A stretch of 64,000 nt of DNA, from NCBI GenBank assembly GCA_913775315.1, contig CAJYIX010000023.1:32273-96272 (forward strand). Reading direction: 5' to 3'. Below, piece after piece: positions 44,697 to 54,156 of the stretch (positions are counted from its first letter, which is position 1; each line of letters begins with the position of its first letter). This stretch comes from an uncultured Sphingomonas sp. (GTDB taxonomy: Bacteria; Pseudomonadota; Alphaproteobacteria; Sphingomonadales; Sphingomonadaceae). A model generated the notes under the pieces. The model did no database searches and was not told the origin of the DNA. It saw only the letters and a list, made by a program, of their open reading frames with translations. Position numbers and translations under genes: made by a program.

Positions 44697-46619
44697 TCAG
44701 GCGCGTGCGTCGGCCAGCCCTTCGCTGTTGTGCCGAAGCGCCTTGAGCACGGTATCGACGATGTGCGCGGCGTTGAGCCCGGCCTCGTCATACTGAAGCT
44801 CGGGCTTGTCGTGATCCTGAAACCGATCGGGCAGGCGCATCGTGCGCAGCTTCAGCCCCGCATCGATCAGCCCCTGGTCGCTCGCCATGGTGAGGACGTG
44901 CGCGCCAAGACCGCCGATCGCATTCTCCTCGATCGTGACGGCCACCTCGTGCGTCGCGAGCAGGCGGCGGATCAGCGCCTCGTCCAGCGGCTTGGCGAAG
45001 CGGAGGTCGGCGACCGTGGTCGACAGCCCCTTGGCCTCCAGCGCGTCGGCAGCCTTCAGCGCCTCGCCCAGGCGGGTGCCGAGCGACAGGATCGCCACCG
45101 CCTTGCCCTCGCGCACAACGCGGCCCCTGCCGATCTCGAGCTTTTGCAGGACCGAGGGAATTTCAACCCCGGTGCCGTTGCCGCGCGGATAGCGGACCGC
45201 GATCGGTCCGCTGTCATGCTCGGCCGCGGTATAGGTCATGTGCGCGAGCTCGGCCTCGTCCGCCGCGGCCATCACGACGAAATTGGGGAGCGACGCGAGG
45301 TACGTCACGTCGAAGCTGCCCGCATGCGTCGCGCCATCGGCCCCCACCAGCCCGGCGCGGTCGATCGCGAAGCGGACGGGCAGGTTCTGGATCGCCACGT
45401 CGTGCACGACCTGGTCGTAGGCGCGCTGGAGGAAGGTCGAATAGATTGCGCAGAACGGCCGCATCCCCTGCGCAGCGAGACCCGCGGCGAAGGTGACGGC
45501 ATGCTGCTCGGCGATACCCACGTCGAAGGCGCGGGTCGGATGCGCCTGTGCGAACTTGTCGACCCCGGTGCCCGACGGCATCGCCGCGGTGATCGCACAG
45601 ATGCGCTCGTCGGTTTCGGCCAGCTTCGCCAGCGTCTCGCCGAACACGTTCTGGTACGAGGGCGGTCCCGGCGGCGCCTTCGCCTGCGCGCCGGTGATGA
45701 CGTCGAACTTCTGGACGCCGTGATACTTGTCCGCCGCCTTTTCAGCCGGGGCGTATCCCTTGCCCTTCTTGGTGACGACGTGGACGAGGATCGGGCCCTC
45801 CTCGGCATCGCGGACATTCTCGAGCACTGGGATCAGGTGGTCGAGATTGTGGCCGTCGATCGGCCCGACATAATAGAAGCCGAGCTCCTCGAACAGCGTG
45901 CCGCCCATCGTCATGCCGCGGGCGAACTCGTCGGTCTTCCTGGCGGCGCTGTGGATCGGACGCGGCAGTCGCCTCGCGAACTTCTTCAGCGTCTCGCGCA
46001 GGCCCAGGAACTCGCGGCTCGACACGATGCGGCTGAGATAGGCCGACAGTCCGCCCACCGGCGGCGCGATCGACATATCGTTGTCGTTGAGGATGACGAT
46101 CAGGCGATTGCCCGCCTGCTCGGCGTTGTTCATCGCCTCGTACGCCATGCCCGCCGACATCGCGCCGTCGCCGATCACCGCGATCGCCTTGCCCGGCGCG
46201 CCGGTCAGCTTGTTGGCCACGGCAAAGCCAAGCGCTGCCGAGATTGAGGTCGAGCTGTGCGCCGCGCCGAACGGGTCGTATTCGCTCTCGGTCCGCTTGG
46301 TGAAGCCCGACAGGCCGCCGCCGGTGCGCAGCGTGCGGATGCGGTCGCGCCGCCCGGTCAGGATCTTGTGCGGATAGCATTGATGGCCGACGTCCCAGAT
46401 CAGCCGGTCGTCGGGCGTGTTGAAGACGTAGTGGATCGCCGTCGTCAGTTCGACCACGCCCAGGCCCGAGCCCAGATGCCCGCCCGTCGTGCCGACCGCA
46501 GAGATCGTCTCGGTTCGAAGTTCATCGGCAAGCTGGCGAAGCTGGGCGGGTTTCAGGCGGCGAAGGTCGGCGGGGGTGCTGACCGTGTCGAGCAGCGGCG
46601 TGTCGGGCGATTGTGACAT
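44697..46619 (-). CDS. dxs: 1-deoxy-D-xylulose-5-phosphate synthase
   Basis: 640 residues. Substrate-binding His in [17 protein letters not shown], the thiamine diphosphate motif [17 protein letters not shown] with NDNDMSI, the transketolase-like [15 protein letters not shown], and the C-terminal [14 protein letters not shown] domain are all there. It makes DXP from pyruvate and glyceraldehyde 3-phosphate for isoprenoids, including quinones and carotenoids. Full length. Confidence 0.97.
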   Translation of the reverse strand: MSQSPDTPLLDTVSTPADLRRLKPAQLRQLADELRTETISAVGTTGGHLGSGLGVVELTTAIHYVFNTPDDRLIWDVGHQCYPHKILTGRRDRIRTLRTGGGLSGFTKRTESEYDPFGAAHSSTSISAALGFAVANKLTGAPGKAIAVIGDGAMSAGMAYEAMNNAEQAGNRLIVILNDNDMSIAPPVGGLSAYLSRIVSSREFLGLRETLKKFARRLPRPIHSAARKTDEFARGMTMGGTLFEELGFYYVGPIDGHNLDHLIPVLENVRDAEEGPILVHVVTKKGKGYAPAEKAADKYHGVQKFDVITGAQAKAPPGPPSYQNVFGETLAKLAETDERICAITAAMPSGTGVDKFAQAHPTRAFDVGIAEQHAVTFAAGLAAQGMRPFCAIYSTFLQRAYDQVVHDVAIQNLPVRFAIDRAGLVGADGATHAGSFDVTYLASLPNFVVMAAADEAELAHMTYTAAEHDSGPIAVRYPRGNGTGVEIPSVLQKLEIGRGRVVREGKAVAILSLGTRLGEALKAADALEAKGLSTTVADLRFAKPLDEALIRRLLATHEVAVTIEENAIGGLGAHVLTMASDQGLIDAGLKLRTMRLPDRFQDHDKPELQYDEAGLNAAHIVDTVLKALRHNSEGLADARA

Positions 46620-46684
46620 TCGCTGGGTCTAACGTATCGGACACACCCTGTCGATTGTTCCGCTAGCCGGCTTTGGCCCGTGAT

Positions 46685-47164
46685 TCAGCCCTGCGCAGCG
46701 CAATCCGCGCACAGCCCGCGCACCTCGACGATCGGCCGGCGCGCGACGAATCCGCGCTCGTCCGCGACCTCTCGCACCATCGACGTCACGCGATCGGCAT
46801 CGAGGTGCGACGCCTCCCCACATTTGTCGCACACGAGGAAGATGCAATCGTGCAGGCAGCCCGGATGCGTGTTCGCTACATAGGCGTTCACGCTCTCGAC
46901 CCGGCGAGCAAGGTCGGCGGCAACGAAGAGATCGAGGATGCGATAGACGCTGTTGGCGGCGACGCGGCGGCCGACCTCCTGCGACACCGCCTCGGCAATG
47001 TCATAAGCGCTGGCGGGTTTCTCGAACCGGGCCAGCACCTCGAACACGCTGGCGCGCATCGGCGTCCACTGCTCCCCCGCTTGCTCCAGCGTGGTGCGCG
47101 CGGCGGCAGTCAGAGCCTCGCCGCGGTCGTCGTGGTGGCGATGGGAGATCGATGCCTGGGCCAT
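46685..47164 (-). CDS. Fur-family regulator, probably Zur-like
   Basis: 159 residues. Winged-helix part: EQWTPMRASVFEVLARFEKP and AANSVYRILDLFVAADLARR. Dimer part: HPGCLHDCIFLVCDKCGEASH, with the structural zinc cysteines CDKC and later CADC. Two extra cysteines occur in GCLHDC. A His-rich N-terminus (SISHRHHDD) is usual in Zur. Downstream lies a MerC-like gene separated by 38 nt on the same strand but upstream of it, suggesting linked metal handling. Confidence 0.85.
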   Translation of the reverse strand: MAQASISHRHHDDRGEALTAAARTTLEQAGEQWTPMRASVFEVLARFEKPASAYDIAEAVSQEVGRRVAANSVYRILDLFVAADLARRVESVNAYVANTHPGCLHDCIFLVCDKCGEASHLDADRVTSMVREVADERGFVARRPIVEVRGLCADCAAQG

Positions 47165-47202
47165 GGGCGCGACTTAAGCACCCATAGCGGTGCGGGCAAG
47201 CG

Positions 47203-47592
47203 TCAGACCGCGGCGCGGGCCGCACGCTGGTTAAGCAGGTGACCGATTGCCAGCAGCGTCACGCCGACCACGGTCGCCCCGACCTCACCCGGTCCGTGCG
47301 GCAGCAAGATATCCAGCGCCATCAGCACGAGCCCGGCCGAGCCGACGATGAGCGGCAGCCGCTGGCCATGCGTGCGCAGCCCCCGCCCGAGCGCCACCGC
47401 GCCGAGGATAACGGCGATACCGAGACCGACCTCGTGCACCCGGTCGTCGAGCAGCGGCCCGGCGAGCGACGCGAACAGCGCCAGCACCACCGCGCTCGCC
47501 AGGCAATGCGCAAGGCACAGCGCCGACAGCGCGATCGCGATGCGATCGAGCCGGCCGCGCGGCGCGGGCGAGGAGGCGGAGTCGAGGGGCAC
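47203..47592 (-). CDS. MerC-domain membrane protein
   Basis: 129 residues from a GTG. The start of the fold, IAIALSALCLAHCLASAVVL, is the MerC-type first helix with its two cysteines and a His; three more helices follow, with LLDDRVHEVGLGIAV between. MerC proteins carry mercury, and in sphingomonads similar ones sit beside Zur. Here a role in zinc or other metal uptake is inferred. The start codon is uncertain because no clear ribosome site is seen. Confidence 0.8.
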   Translation of the reverse strand: MPLDSASSPAPRGRLDRIAIALSALCLAHCLASAVVLALFASLAGPLLDDRVHEVGLGIAVILGAVALGRGLRTHGQRLPLIVGSAGLVLMALDILLPHGPGEVGATVVGVTLLAIGHLLNQRAARAAV

Positions 47593-47730
47593 GGGCGTCA
47601 GATAGAGGCTTTGGCACGAGGTTACAACATCACATGCGAATTTGCCCGTCGCCCCCCCCTTTAGGCAAGCCAGCCCCGGACAATCTGTCCCATCGACGTT
47701 CGCGCGGCGCACGCGTATCAAGCCGGCATC

Positions 47731-48765
47731 ATGTCGACGCTCGCCGCCTCGCTCTCGCCGCCGGTCGCCGCCCCGCGTGCCCGGCCGCGCGCCATCGCCG
47801 CGTGGCTTTACGCCGTCGCCGCGCTCATCCTGCTGATGGTCGCCGTGGGGGGCATTACCCGCCTGACCGAATCTGGGCTGTCGATCACCGAATGGAAGCC
47901 GGTGTCGGGCGCGATCCCGCCGCTCAATGCCGCCGACTGGCAGGCCGAGTTCGCCAAATATCAGGCCACGCCCGAGTACCGCGAGATCAACGCGGGCATG
48001 AGCCTGTCGGACTTCAAGCTCATCTATTTCTGGGAATGGGCGCATCGGCTGCTGGGGCGGCTGATCGGTCTCGCCTTCGCGCTCCCGCTCCTATGGTTCG
48101 CGGTGCGGCGACAGATTCCGGCCGGATACGGCCCGCGGCTCGTCGCGCTGCTGGCGCTTGGCGGTGCGCAGGGGGCGGTCGGCTGGTGGATGGTCGCCTC
48201 GGGCCTGGTCGACCGGACGGACGTCAGCCATTACCGCCTAGCAGCGCATCTGTGCCTCGCGCTGTTCATCCTCGGCGGGCTGGTCTGGACCGCGCGCGAC
48301 CTGTCGGCGCTTGCCCGCGATCCGGCGGCGGGTCCGTCGCGCCTCAAGCCGCTGCCGCTGATCGCGCTCTGCGTGCTGGCGGTACAGATCATGTTCGGTG
48401 CGTTTACGGCCGGGCTCAATGCCGGGCTGGTGACGCATGAGTGGCCGCTGATGAACGGCCGCGTTGTGCCGCAGGCGATGTGGAGTGACGCGCTCGACGA
48501 TCCGTTCGCGATCCATTTCATTCATCGCTGGTGGGCGTTCGCCGCCTTTGCCGCGATGATGCTCCTCGCGCGCGCCGCGAAACGCGCGGGCGACCGGCGC
48601 GCCTCGCTGCTAATCCACATCGCGGTCGGCATCCAGATCCTGCTCGGCATCGCCACGGTCATGTCGGGCGTCCGGTTCGAGCCGGCGCTGACGCACCAGA
48701 TCGTCGGCGCGCTGCTCGTCGCCGCCGCCGCTGCGGGGGCGCATGCCGCGGGTCGCCGCGCATGA
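47731..48765 (+). CDS. ctaA: Haem A synthase (CtaA/COX15 type 2)
   Basis: 344 residues, eight membrane helices. Conserved segments GGITRLTESGLSITEWKPV, EFAKYQATPEY, FKLIYFWEWAHRLLGR and HLCLALFI supply the four haem-ligating histidines together with FIHRWWAFAAF and LTHQIVGALLV. It oxidises haem O to haem A for aa3 oxidases. ATG start; the stop overlaps cutA by 4 nt. Confidence 0.96.
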   Translation: MSTLAASLSPPVAAPRARPRAIAAWLYAVAALILLMVAVGGITRLTESGLSITEWKPVSGAIPPLNAADWQAEFAKYQATPEYREINAGMSLSDFKLIYFWEWAHRLLGRLIGLAFALPLLWFAVRRQIPAGYGPRLVALLALGGAQGAVGWWMVASGLVDRTDVSHYRLAAHLCLALFILGGLVWTARDLSALARDPAAGPSRLKPLPLIALCVLAVQIMFGAFTAGLNAGLVTHEWPLMNGRVVPQAMWSDALDDPFAIHFIHRWWAFAAFAAMMLLARAAKRAGDRRASLLIHIAVGIQILLGIATVMSGVRFEPALTHQIVGALLVAAAAAGAHAAGRRA

Positions 48766-49079
48766 GCGACATTGCGCTCCTGCAGACGACGTTCGGTACC
48801 GCGGACGAGGCCGAATCGGTCGCGCGCATTCTTGTCGAGGAAGGGCTCGCCGCCTGCGCCAACGTCATGGCGTCTTGCACCTCGGTCTTCTCTTGGAAGG
48901 ACGCGGTCGAGACCGAGGTCGAGACGCCCGTCCTGTTCAAGACGAGCATGGAAAAGGCACTGGCGCTTCGCGACCGCCTGATCGAACTGCACAGCTACGA
49001 CCTGCCGATGATCGAGTTGTGGCCCGCCGCCACGACCGAGGATGGCGCCCGCTGGATCGAGCAATCACTTGACCGCTGA
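48762..49079 (+). CDS. cutA: Divalent-cation tolerance protein CutA
   Basis: 105 residues. LLQTTFGTADEAESVARILV, EEGLAACANVM, FSWKDAVETEVETPVLFKTS and HSYDLPMIELW are the CutA1 consensus. It forms a trimer like the PII proteins; its link to copper tolerance is historical and its real role is unclear. Overlaps ctaA by 4 nt and the next gene by about 11 nt. Confidence 0.95.
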   Translation: MSDIALLQTTFGTADEAESVARILVEEGLAACANVMASCTSVFSWKDAVETEVETPVLFKTSMEKALALRDRLIELHSYDLPMIELWPAATTEDGARWIEQSLDR

Positions 49080-49866
49080 GTGGCTGGTGGCGGCGCTGCT
49101 GGCCCAGGCCGGCACGCCCGTGTTCGCGCCGCCGCCGGGCGTCACGCTCACGCTCGAGATCGATCATCGCCAGACCGAGGCGGGCAAGCCCGAGAAACAC
49201 TACCGCTCCGCCCGCCGCATCGTGTTCAAGCGCGAGGGTGCGGGCTGGCGCGCGACGCTGACGCATGGCGGCGCGAGCGTCGATGCGCCCGGCGACGCCT
49301 TTGCCCGCGCGATGGCCGCGACGCTGGCGCAGCCGATCGTTTATCGCCTCGATGCGGCCGGCACCATTACCGGCGTCGATTCGATTGACGCCGTCTGGGC
49401 CCGCTTCGTCGCGGCGATGCGCACGACGGTGGGCGAGCGTGCCGCCGCGCCGCTCGAGGCGCTGCCGCCCGAGGCGCGGCTCGGCATGCTCCGCAGCCTT
49501 GTCGCCGACGTGATCGAGGCGCGGGCCGCCGGCGAAGGCCCCTTCTCCGCCGAGCCGATCGACCTGCCGGCCGCGCCGGTCGCCGCCGGTGCCGCTCCTG
49601 CGATGCTGCCCGGCACGCGAATGGCGGCGCGCGTCGGCAACCGACTGGAAGTGACGCTGAAGGCCGCGGGGCCGCTAGGCCAGCCTGTCGGCGCGACGAG
49701 TTCGATCGACCGGACGACCCGCATCGATCCGACCACCGGCCTGCTCGACCATCGACGCGAACGCGTCGTGACACGGCTTGCCGACGGCACGCCCGCCCTG
49801 TCCCGCGACATGACATTCATCCTTCGGTATCCCGGTACCCGTCAGGAAACCCGCCGCGAACCTTGA
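49069..49866 (+). CDS. Exported protein of unknown function
   Basis: About 265 residues. A TTG inside the cutA end gives MTAEWLVAALLAQAGTPVFA, a signal-like hydrophobic N-terminus; a GTG six codons later is also possible. The rest is beta-rich (TLTLEIDHRQTEAGKPEKHY, GNRLEVTLKAAGPLG, TTRIDPTTGLLDHRRERVVT) and looks like a lipocalin- or lipoprotein-like sheet, with no known motif. It is coupled to cutA. Confidence 0.7.
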   Translation: MTAEWLVAALLAQAGTPVFAPPPGVTLTLEIDHRQTEAGKPEKHYRSARRIVFKREGAGWRATLTHGGASVDAPGDAFARAMAATLAQPIVYRLDAAGTITGVDSIDAVWARFVAAMRTTVGERAAAPLEALPPEARLGMLRSLVADVIEARAAGEGPFSAEPIDLPAAPVAAGAAPAMLPGTRMAARVGNRLEVTLKAAGPLGQPVGATSSIDRTTRIDPTTGLLDHRRERVVTRLADGTPALSRDMTFILRYPGTRQETRREP

Positions 49867-49891
49867 CTTTACGGGGGCGGCGCGACATTGA
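49863..49891 (+). promoter_or_regulatory. Candidate promoter of rplM-rpsI
   Basis: TTGACT overlaps the end of the upstream gene and a weak -10 (CATTGA) lies 17 nt later, about 70 nt ahead of rplM. The -35 is strong, the -10 poor. Confidence 0.35.
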
Positions 49892-49959
49892 GCGCGCCAG
49901 CACGACGCCCGACGACGGGCGGCGTTCGGTATTCCTCTACCCATAAAGGTCGAAGAGCC

Positions 49960-50439
49960 ATGAAGGCGCTCATGAAGACCACCAAGTCGGTTAAGCCGGC
50001 AGAGGTGGAAAAGAAGTGGCACATCGTCGATGCCGACGGCCTGGTGGTCGGTCGCGCGGCGACGATCATCGCCAATGTCCTGCGCGGCAAGCACAAGACG
50101 AGCTTCACCCCGCACGTCGATTGCGGTGACAACGTCATCGTCATCAACGCGGACAAGGTGCGGTTCACCGGCAAGAAGCTGGCGCAGAAGACCTATTACA
50201 AGCACACCGGCTATGCCGGCGGCATCAAGGAAGTGACCGCGGCCAAGGTGCTCGACGGCCGCTTCCCGGAGCGCGTGCTCGAAAAGGCAATCGAGCGCAT
50301 GATCCCCCGCGGTCCCCTCGGCCGCGAGCAGATGCGCAACCTGCGCATCTACAAGGGCGCGGAGCATCCGCACACCGCGCAGAACCCCGAAGTGCTCGAC
50401 ATCGCGGGCATGAACCGCAAGAACAAGGTGGGCGCATAA
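49960..50439 (+). CDS. rplM: 50S ribosomal protein L13
   Basis: 159 residues. [20 protein letters not shown] and [21 protein letters not shown], then [21 protein letters not shown] are L13 hallmarks. ATG giving [11 protein letters not shown] with AAAGGTCGAAGAG upstream; slightly longer than the E. coli protein at both ends. Shares one base with the rpsI start (ATAATG junction), typical of this operon. Confidence 0.97.
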   Translation: MKALMKTTKSVKPAEVEKKWHIVDADGLVVGRAATIIANVLRGKHKTSFTPHVDCGDNVIVINADKVRFTGKKLAQKTYYKHTGYAGGIKEVTAAKVLDGRFPERVLEKAIERMIPRGPLGREQMRNLRIYKGAEHPHTAQNPEVLDIAGMNRKNKVGA

Positions 50440-50981
50440 TGTCCGACAACCGCCAGTCCCTGTCCGACCTGGCCTCGATCGCTCAGGGCCAGCCGCAGTC
50501 GGGCGAGACGCCCGCCGCCGAGGGTAACGAGGGCGCCGCCCCCGTCCAGCCGCAGGTGCCGACGACGCCGCTGCGCGCGCAGGAAATCGACGCCTATGGC
50601 CGCGCCTATGCGACCGGCCGCCGCAAGGACGCCGTCGCCCGCGTGTGGCTGAAGCCCGGCTCGGGCAAGATCACCGTCAATGGCCGCGATTCGGAAGTCT
50701 ATTTCGCGCGTCCGACGCTGCGCCTCGTTATGAACCAGGTGTTCCAGGTCGCCGAGCGCGAGGGCCAGTACGACGTCGTCTGCACCGTCAAGGGTGGTGG
50801 CCTGTCGGGCCAGGCCGGCGCGGTCAAGCACGGCATCGCGCAGGCGCTGACCCGCTACGAGCCGGCGCTGCGTCCGCCGGTCAAGGCCGCGGGCTTCCTG
50901 ACCCGCGACCCGCGCGCCGTCGAGCGCAAGAAGTATGGCAAGGCCAAGGCCCGCCGCAGCTTCCAGTTCTCGAAGCGCTGA
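50439..50981 (+). CDS. rpsI: 30S ribosomal protein S9, N-terminally extended
   Basis: 180 residues. The S9 core begins near residue 52 with [20 protein letters not shown] and ends in the rRNA-contacting [10 protein letters not shown] tail that reaches the P-site tRNA. The first ~50 residues are Gln/Pro/Ala/Glu-rich ([15 protein letters not shown]) and absent from enterobacterial S9, an extension seen in alphaproteobacteria. Confidence 0.97.
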   Translation: MSDNRQSLSDLASIAQGQPQSGETPAAEGNEGAAPVQPQVPTTPLRAQEIDAYGRAYATGRRKDAVARVWLKPGSGKITVNGRDSEVYFARPTLRLVMNQVFQVAEREGQYDVVCTVKGGGLSGQAGAVKHGIAQALTRYEPALRPPVKAAGFLTRDPRAVERKKYGKAKARRSFQFSKR

Positions 50982-51001
50982 TCGGTTCTCGATCGAAACA
51001 A

Positions 51002-51033
51002 GGGGGCGGTCCGGCGACGGTCCGCCCTTTTTG
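51002..51033 (+). terminator. Rho-independent terminator of rplM-rpsI
   Basis: gggggcggtcc and ggtccgccc form a GC stem with one internal mismatch around ggcgac, followed by TTTTT, about 20 nt past the rpsI stop. Confidence 0.8.
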
Positions 51034-51112
51034 TTTGCGCCGGGCGCTTGCCCACGGGCTTTGGTCGCACGGCGCTTGACCGGAACCGTACCAAGCGCTT
51101 GAGCGGTCGGCG

Positions 51113-51862
51113 ATGACCACGCGCGAGGTAACGGGGTTCCTCTCCCGCAACGACGTTCAGCTCGGGCCGGAGGACTGGCGCCGGACGCTGTCCGACCGCG
51201 CCTTCACCTTCATGTGGGGCGCGATCCAGTGGCCGTGGCTGGCGAAGAGCCTGTCGGGCGGGCGAAAGGCGCAGAAGGCGGCGCTGCTTGAACGCCTTGA
51301 CCTCGCCCCCGATGCGCTCCCCAATCTGGGCAGCTGGAAGGCGGATACCGGCCTCCTGCACCTCGTCGTCGACGAGATCGAGGCGAAGCGGCCTCAGGTC
51401 GTCGTCGAACTCGGCGCCGGTGCCTCCAGCCTGATCGTCGCGCGTGCATTGCAGCTTCATGGCGGCGGGCGGCTCGTCAGCCTCGACCAGCATGGCGATT
51501 TCGTCGCGGCGACGCGCGACTGGCTGCACGAGCACAGCCTCGACGCCGACATGCGCGCCTCGCCACTGGTCCCGGCGCCCGCGGGCTGGCCGGCCCTCTG
51601 GTACGATGTCAGCGACCTGCCCGACCGGATCGACCTCTTGCTGATCGACGGCCCGCCCTGGACGCTCCACCCCTTCGTGCGCGGCGCGGCAGAGGTGCTG
51701 TTCGACCGCATCTCTGTCGGCGGCGCGATCATGCTCGACGACGGCGCGCGCCCCGGCGAACGGGTGATCGCCGCGCGCTGGCGGCGCAAATGGCCGCAAT
51801 TCGACTTCGGGCTGGAGCTGGGCGGGACGAAGGGGACGCTGATCGGTCGGCGGCTCCGCTAA
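51113..51862 (+). CDS. Class I SAM-dependent methyltransferase-like protein
   Basis: 249 residues. The Rossmann core shows VVVELGAGASSLIVARAL (SAM motif I), GRLVSLDQHGDFVAAT with the acidic residue that binds the ribose, and DLLLIDGPPWTLHPF, the DGP motif of methyltransferase family 24. The N-terminal ~90 residues are helical. Substrate unknown. The TAA stop overlaps the convergent isomerase stop by 4 nt (CTAA). Confidence 0.82.
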   Translation: MTTREVTGFLSRNDVQLGPEDWRRTLSDRAFTFMWGAIQWPWLAKSLSGGRKAQKAALLERLDLAPDALPNLGSWKADTGLLHLVVDEIEAKRPQVVVELGAGASSLIVARALQLHGGGRLVSLDQHGDFVAATRDWLHEHSLDADMRASPLVPAPAGWPALWYDVSDLPDRIDLLLIDGPPWTLHPFVRGAAEVLFDRISVGGAIMLDDGARPGERVIAARWRRKWPQFDFGLELGGTKGTLIGRRLR

Positions 51863-52533
51863 CCGGTCGTAGTCGCGGCATCCGCGATCCGCACCGCCTC
51901 GACAAAGCTTGCCAGCTTCTCCTGATTCAGCGCGCCTTCGGTACGCACGCCGGAGCAAAGATCGAGGGCGTAGGGCCGAACCTGTCGAATCGCATCGCCG
52001 ACATTGCTCGGGTTCAGTCCACCCGCGAGAAAGACGGGCCGCTTGCTGGCCTGCACGAACCTGGCGCTGATTGCCCAGTCATGCGCCCTGCCGGTCCCGC
52101 CCAATTCGGGTACGACGGCGCCCGGCCGCCCCGAATCGAGCAGGAAGGCGTGAACATGTCGGCTGTAGCGAGGGATCAGGTCGAGCGCGTCCTCCCCCTC
52201 GACATGTATCACCTGCACCCGCCGGACATGCGGCATCAGTCGCGCGAGTTTCAGCGACTCGGCGGGGTCGATATGCGAAACGATCTGCACCGTCGTCGGA
52301 TTGGTCGCGCCGATATGGTCGGCGATATCGGCCGCGCGCGTTTCCGACGTCAGCAGGAATGTCGAGACCGGCGGCGGCACCATCGCGGTAATGCTGGCGA
52401 TCAATTCATCGGCGATGTGTCCCGGCCCGGACGGCATGCGCGCGACCAGACCCAGCGCATCGGCACCGGCTTCGATCGCCATCCTCGCTTCGTCTGGCGA
52501 CGCGATGCAGCAGATCTTGAGTCGGGTGCGCAT
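51859..52533 (-). CDS. Phosphoribosylanthranilate isomerase family protein
   Basis: 224 residues, TIM barrel of the TrpF family. RLKICCIASPDEA contains the catalytic-base Cys of the KIC motif, but the usual KICGI is KICCI; the general-acid Asp lies in AFLLDSGRPG (D133), and FLAGGLNPSNV and LDLCSGVRTEG correspond to the phosphate-binding loops, the last normally DVSSGVE. No trp genes adjoin it. It could be a second TrpF or an enzyme recruited to another pathway. Confidence 0.82.
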   Translation of the reverse strand: MRTRLKICCIASPDEARMAIEAGADALGLVARMPSGPGHIADELIASITAMVPPPVSTFLLTSETRAADIADHIGATNPTTVQIVSHIDPAESLKLARLMPHVRRVQVIHVEGEDALDLIPRYSRHVHAFLLDSGRPGAVVPELGGTGRAHDWAISARFVQASKRPVFLAGGLNPSNVGDAIRQVRPYALDLCSGVRTEGALNQEKLASFVEAVRIADAATTTG

Positions 52534-52579
52534 GCCGATCGGATGCCACTCTGTAATGGCAGGGGAAAGAGGCCCCGCG

Positions 52580-53326
52580 TCAAACCCGCCGATCCGGTCC
52601 GTCCATGACCCGCGCGACAGTCTCGAACGACTGTCCGTCGACCCGAATCTCGTTGAACGAGGGCCGCGTCTCCCGCACGCGTTCCGACAGGGTGCCCGCG
52701 CCGATCAGGCGGACGGTGCGCCCCTCAACCTGATGCGCCACGTCGAAGGGGTCATGCACATGCCCCGTCAGCACCGCATGCGCGCCTGCCCTCGCAAGAT
52801 GTCGCAGCGCCCGCTCGCCGCCATGCGTGCGCGCCTCGGTCCGGGTGCCCGCCTCGACCAGCGGGTGGTGCGCTGTGACGAAGATCAGGTCCCCCGCCGG
52901 CGCCGATTCGACCAGGCGGACGGTGTGCGCCAGCCGCTGCGGCGTCACGAACCCTTTCGACCAATTGAGGCGGAACTGCACGCGCGCGGTGGTGCGCAGG
53001 GGGGCGATCGTCACGCCCTTCACTTCCAGCGGCCGTTCGATGAGACGCTCGAGCGTCTTGAACCGTCGATAGGGCAGGAACAGCCGGCTGAGCGGATTCA
53101 AGAGCGGCAAGTCGTGATTGCCGACTTCGACCGTCGTCGGGCGGTCGAGCGATTCGAGCCACTCGGCCGCCGCCGCGAATTCGGCCGCACGCGCCCGCTG
53201 CGTCAGGTCGCCGGTCATCAGGATCGCGTCGGGCTTCTCGTCGGCGACGATCCGCGCGAACCAGTCGAGCGCGGATCGATCCTCGGCTCCGAAGTGCAGG
53301 TCGCTGACGTGGAACAGCCGGATCAT
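52580..53326 (-). CDS. Calcineurin-like metallophosphoesterase
   Basis: 248 residues. Metal motifs: FHVSDLHFG, AILMTGDLTQRA, VEVGNHDLPLL, FVTAHHPLV and VLTGHVHDPFD. These match the CpdA/GlpQ-like class III phosphodiesterases, so cyclic nucleotide or phospholipid-head hydrolysis are options. GGAGG precedes the ATG, which overlaps the upstream lipid-kinase stop by 4 nt. Confidence 0.92.
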   Translation of the reverse strand: MIRLFHVSDLHFGAEDRSALDWFARIVADEKPDAILMTGDLTQRARAAEFAAAAEWLESLDRPTTVEVGNHDLPLLNPLSRLFLPYRRFKTLERLIERPLEVKGVTIAPLRTTARVQFRLNWSKGFVTPQRLAHTVRLVESAPAGDLIFVTAHHPLVEAGTRTEARTHGGERALRHLARAGAHAVLTGHVHDPFDVAHQVEGRTVRLIGAGTLSERVRETRPSFNEIRVDGQSFETVARVMDGPDRRV

Positions 53327-54156
53327 GCCGCCTCCTTTCGCGTGGCGATGAAGCGTTCGGCGCTCATTCCGCCGGTGATGCGCGTGCCGGGATCGAGCCG
53401 CTCGGGCTCGCCGTCGAACAGCGCCAGGACCGGGCGCGGTCCCTCGATCACCAGATGGCGGGAGATGGCATGCGTGACCGCGCCCGCGCCCACCCAGTCG
53501 CCCGACACCCAGTTCCAGCCAAGCTCGGCGATCGAGCGCCAGTCGCGCGCGTCGATCCCCGCGACGTCGAGACCGCGTGGGTCGGGCGTGACCAGCACCG
53601 CCTGATATCGTCGGCGCAGCCGCACCGTCCCCGACACCCGTAACCCCTTGCCGAACGTCCGCCCCCAGGCATGGCGCATGGCCCGGAACAGCGCGAGCAA
53701 CCGACGCTTTCGCACCGCTTCCCGCGCGCGGAACCATTGCGCGGCGGGGCCGATGATCAGGCCGACGAACGCCCGATGCGGCCCCGCCTCTGCATAAGGA
53801 AGTGCGACGCACGCCTTCTCCCCGGCCGCCGCATGAATGATCTCGGCGGGGTCGAAGCTGTCGTGCAGCGCCTTGGCCAGCAGGTTCATCGTGCCGCCGG
53901 GCAGGATCAGGAAGCTGCCCTCCCACGACGCCAGCTTGCACAACGCCGCGTTGATCGTGCCATCGCCCGCGAACAGCACGACGGTATCCGCGCCCGCCGC
54001 CGCGAGCGCCGCCTCGTCCGGCAGGGCCTCGTCGGGAAACGCGGTGCGGCCGACCAGCATCAGCCCGCGTTCGACAAACACCGCCTCGATGGCGTCGCAT
54101 TTCTCGCGCGTCGCCGATCCCGAAGCGGGGTTGGTGATGAACCAGAGATTCTGCAT
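53323..54156 (-). CDS. Diacylglycerol kinase-family lipid kinase
   Basis: 277 residues. FITNPASGSATREKCD is the N-terminal strand-loop, VVLFAGDGTINAAL the GGDGT-type nucleotide motif (here AGDGT), and LILPGGTMNLLAKAL the second conserved loop of the DAGK catalytic domain. The C-terminal beta sandwich is present. It phosphorylates a lipid such as diacylglycerol or a sphingoid base; this organism group makes sphingolipids, but specificity is not decidable. Coupled to the downstream phosphoesterase. Confidence 0.9.
   Translation of the reverse strand: MQNLWFITNPASGSATREKCDAIEAVFVERGLMLVGRTAFPDEALPDEAALAAAGADTVVLFAGDGTINAALCKLASWEGSFLILPGGTMNLLAKALHDSFDPAEIIHAAAGEKACVALPYAEAGPHRAFVGLIIGPAAQWFRAREAVRKRRLLALFRAMRHAWGRTFGKGLRVSGTVRLRRRYQAVLVTPDPRGLDVAGIDARDWRSIAELGWNWVSGDWVGAGAVTHAISRHLVIEGPRPVLALFDGEPERLDPGTRITGGMSAERFIATRKEAA

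Noticed and set aside
44484-46247. A 587-codon plus-strand frame opposite dxs
   Set aside because: Antisense shadow of dxs, which has all its catalytic motifs.
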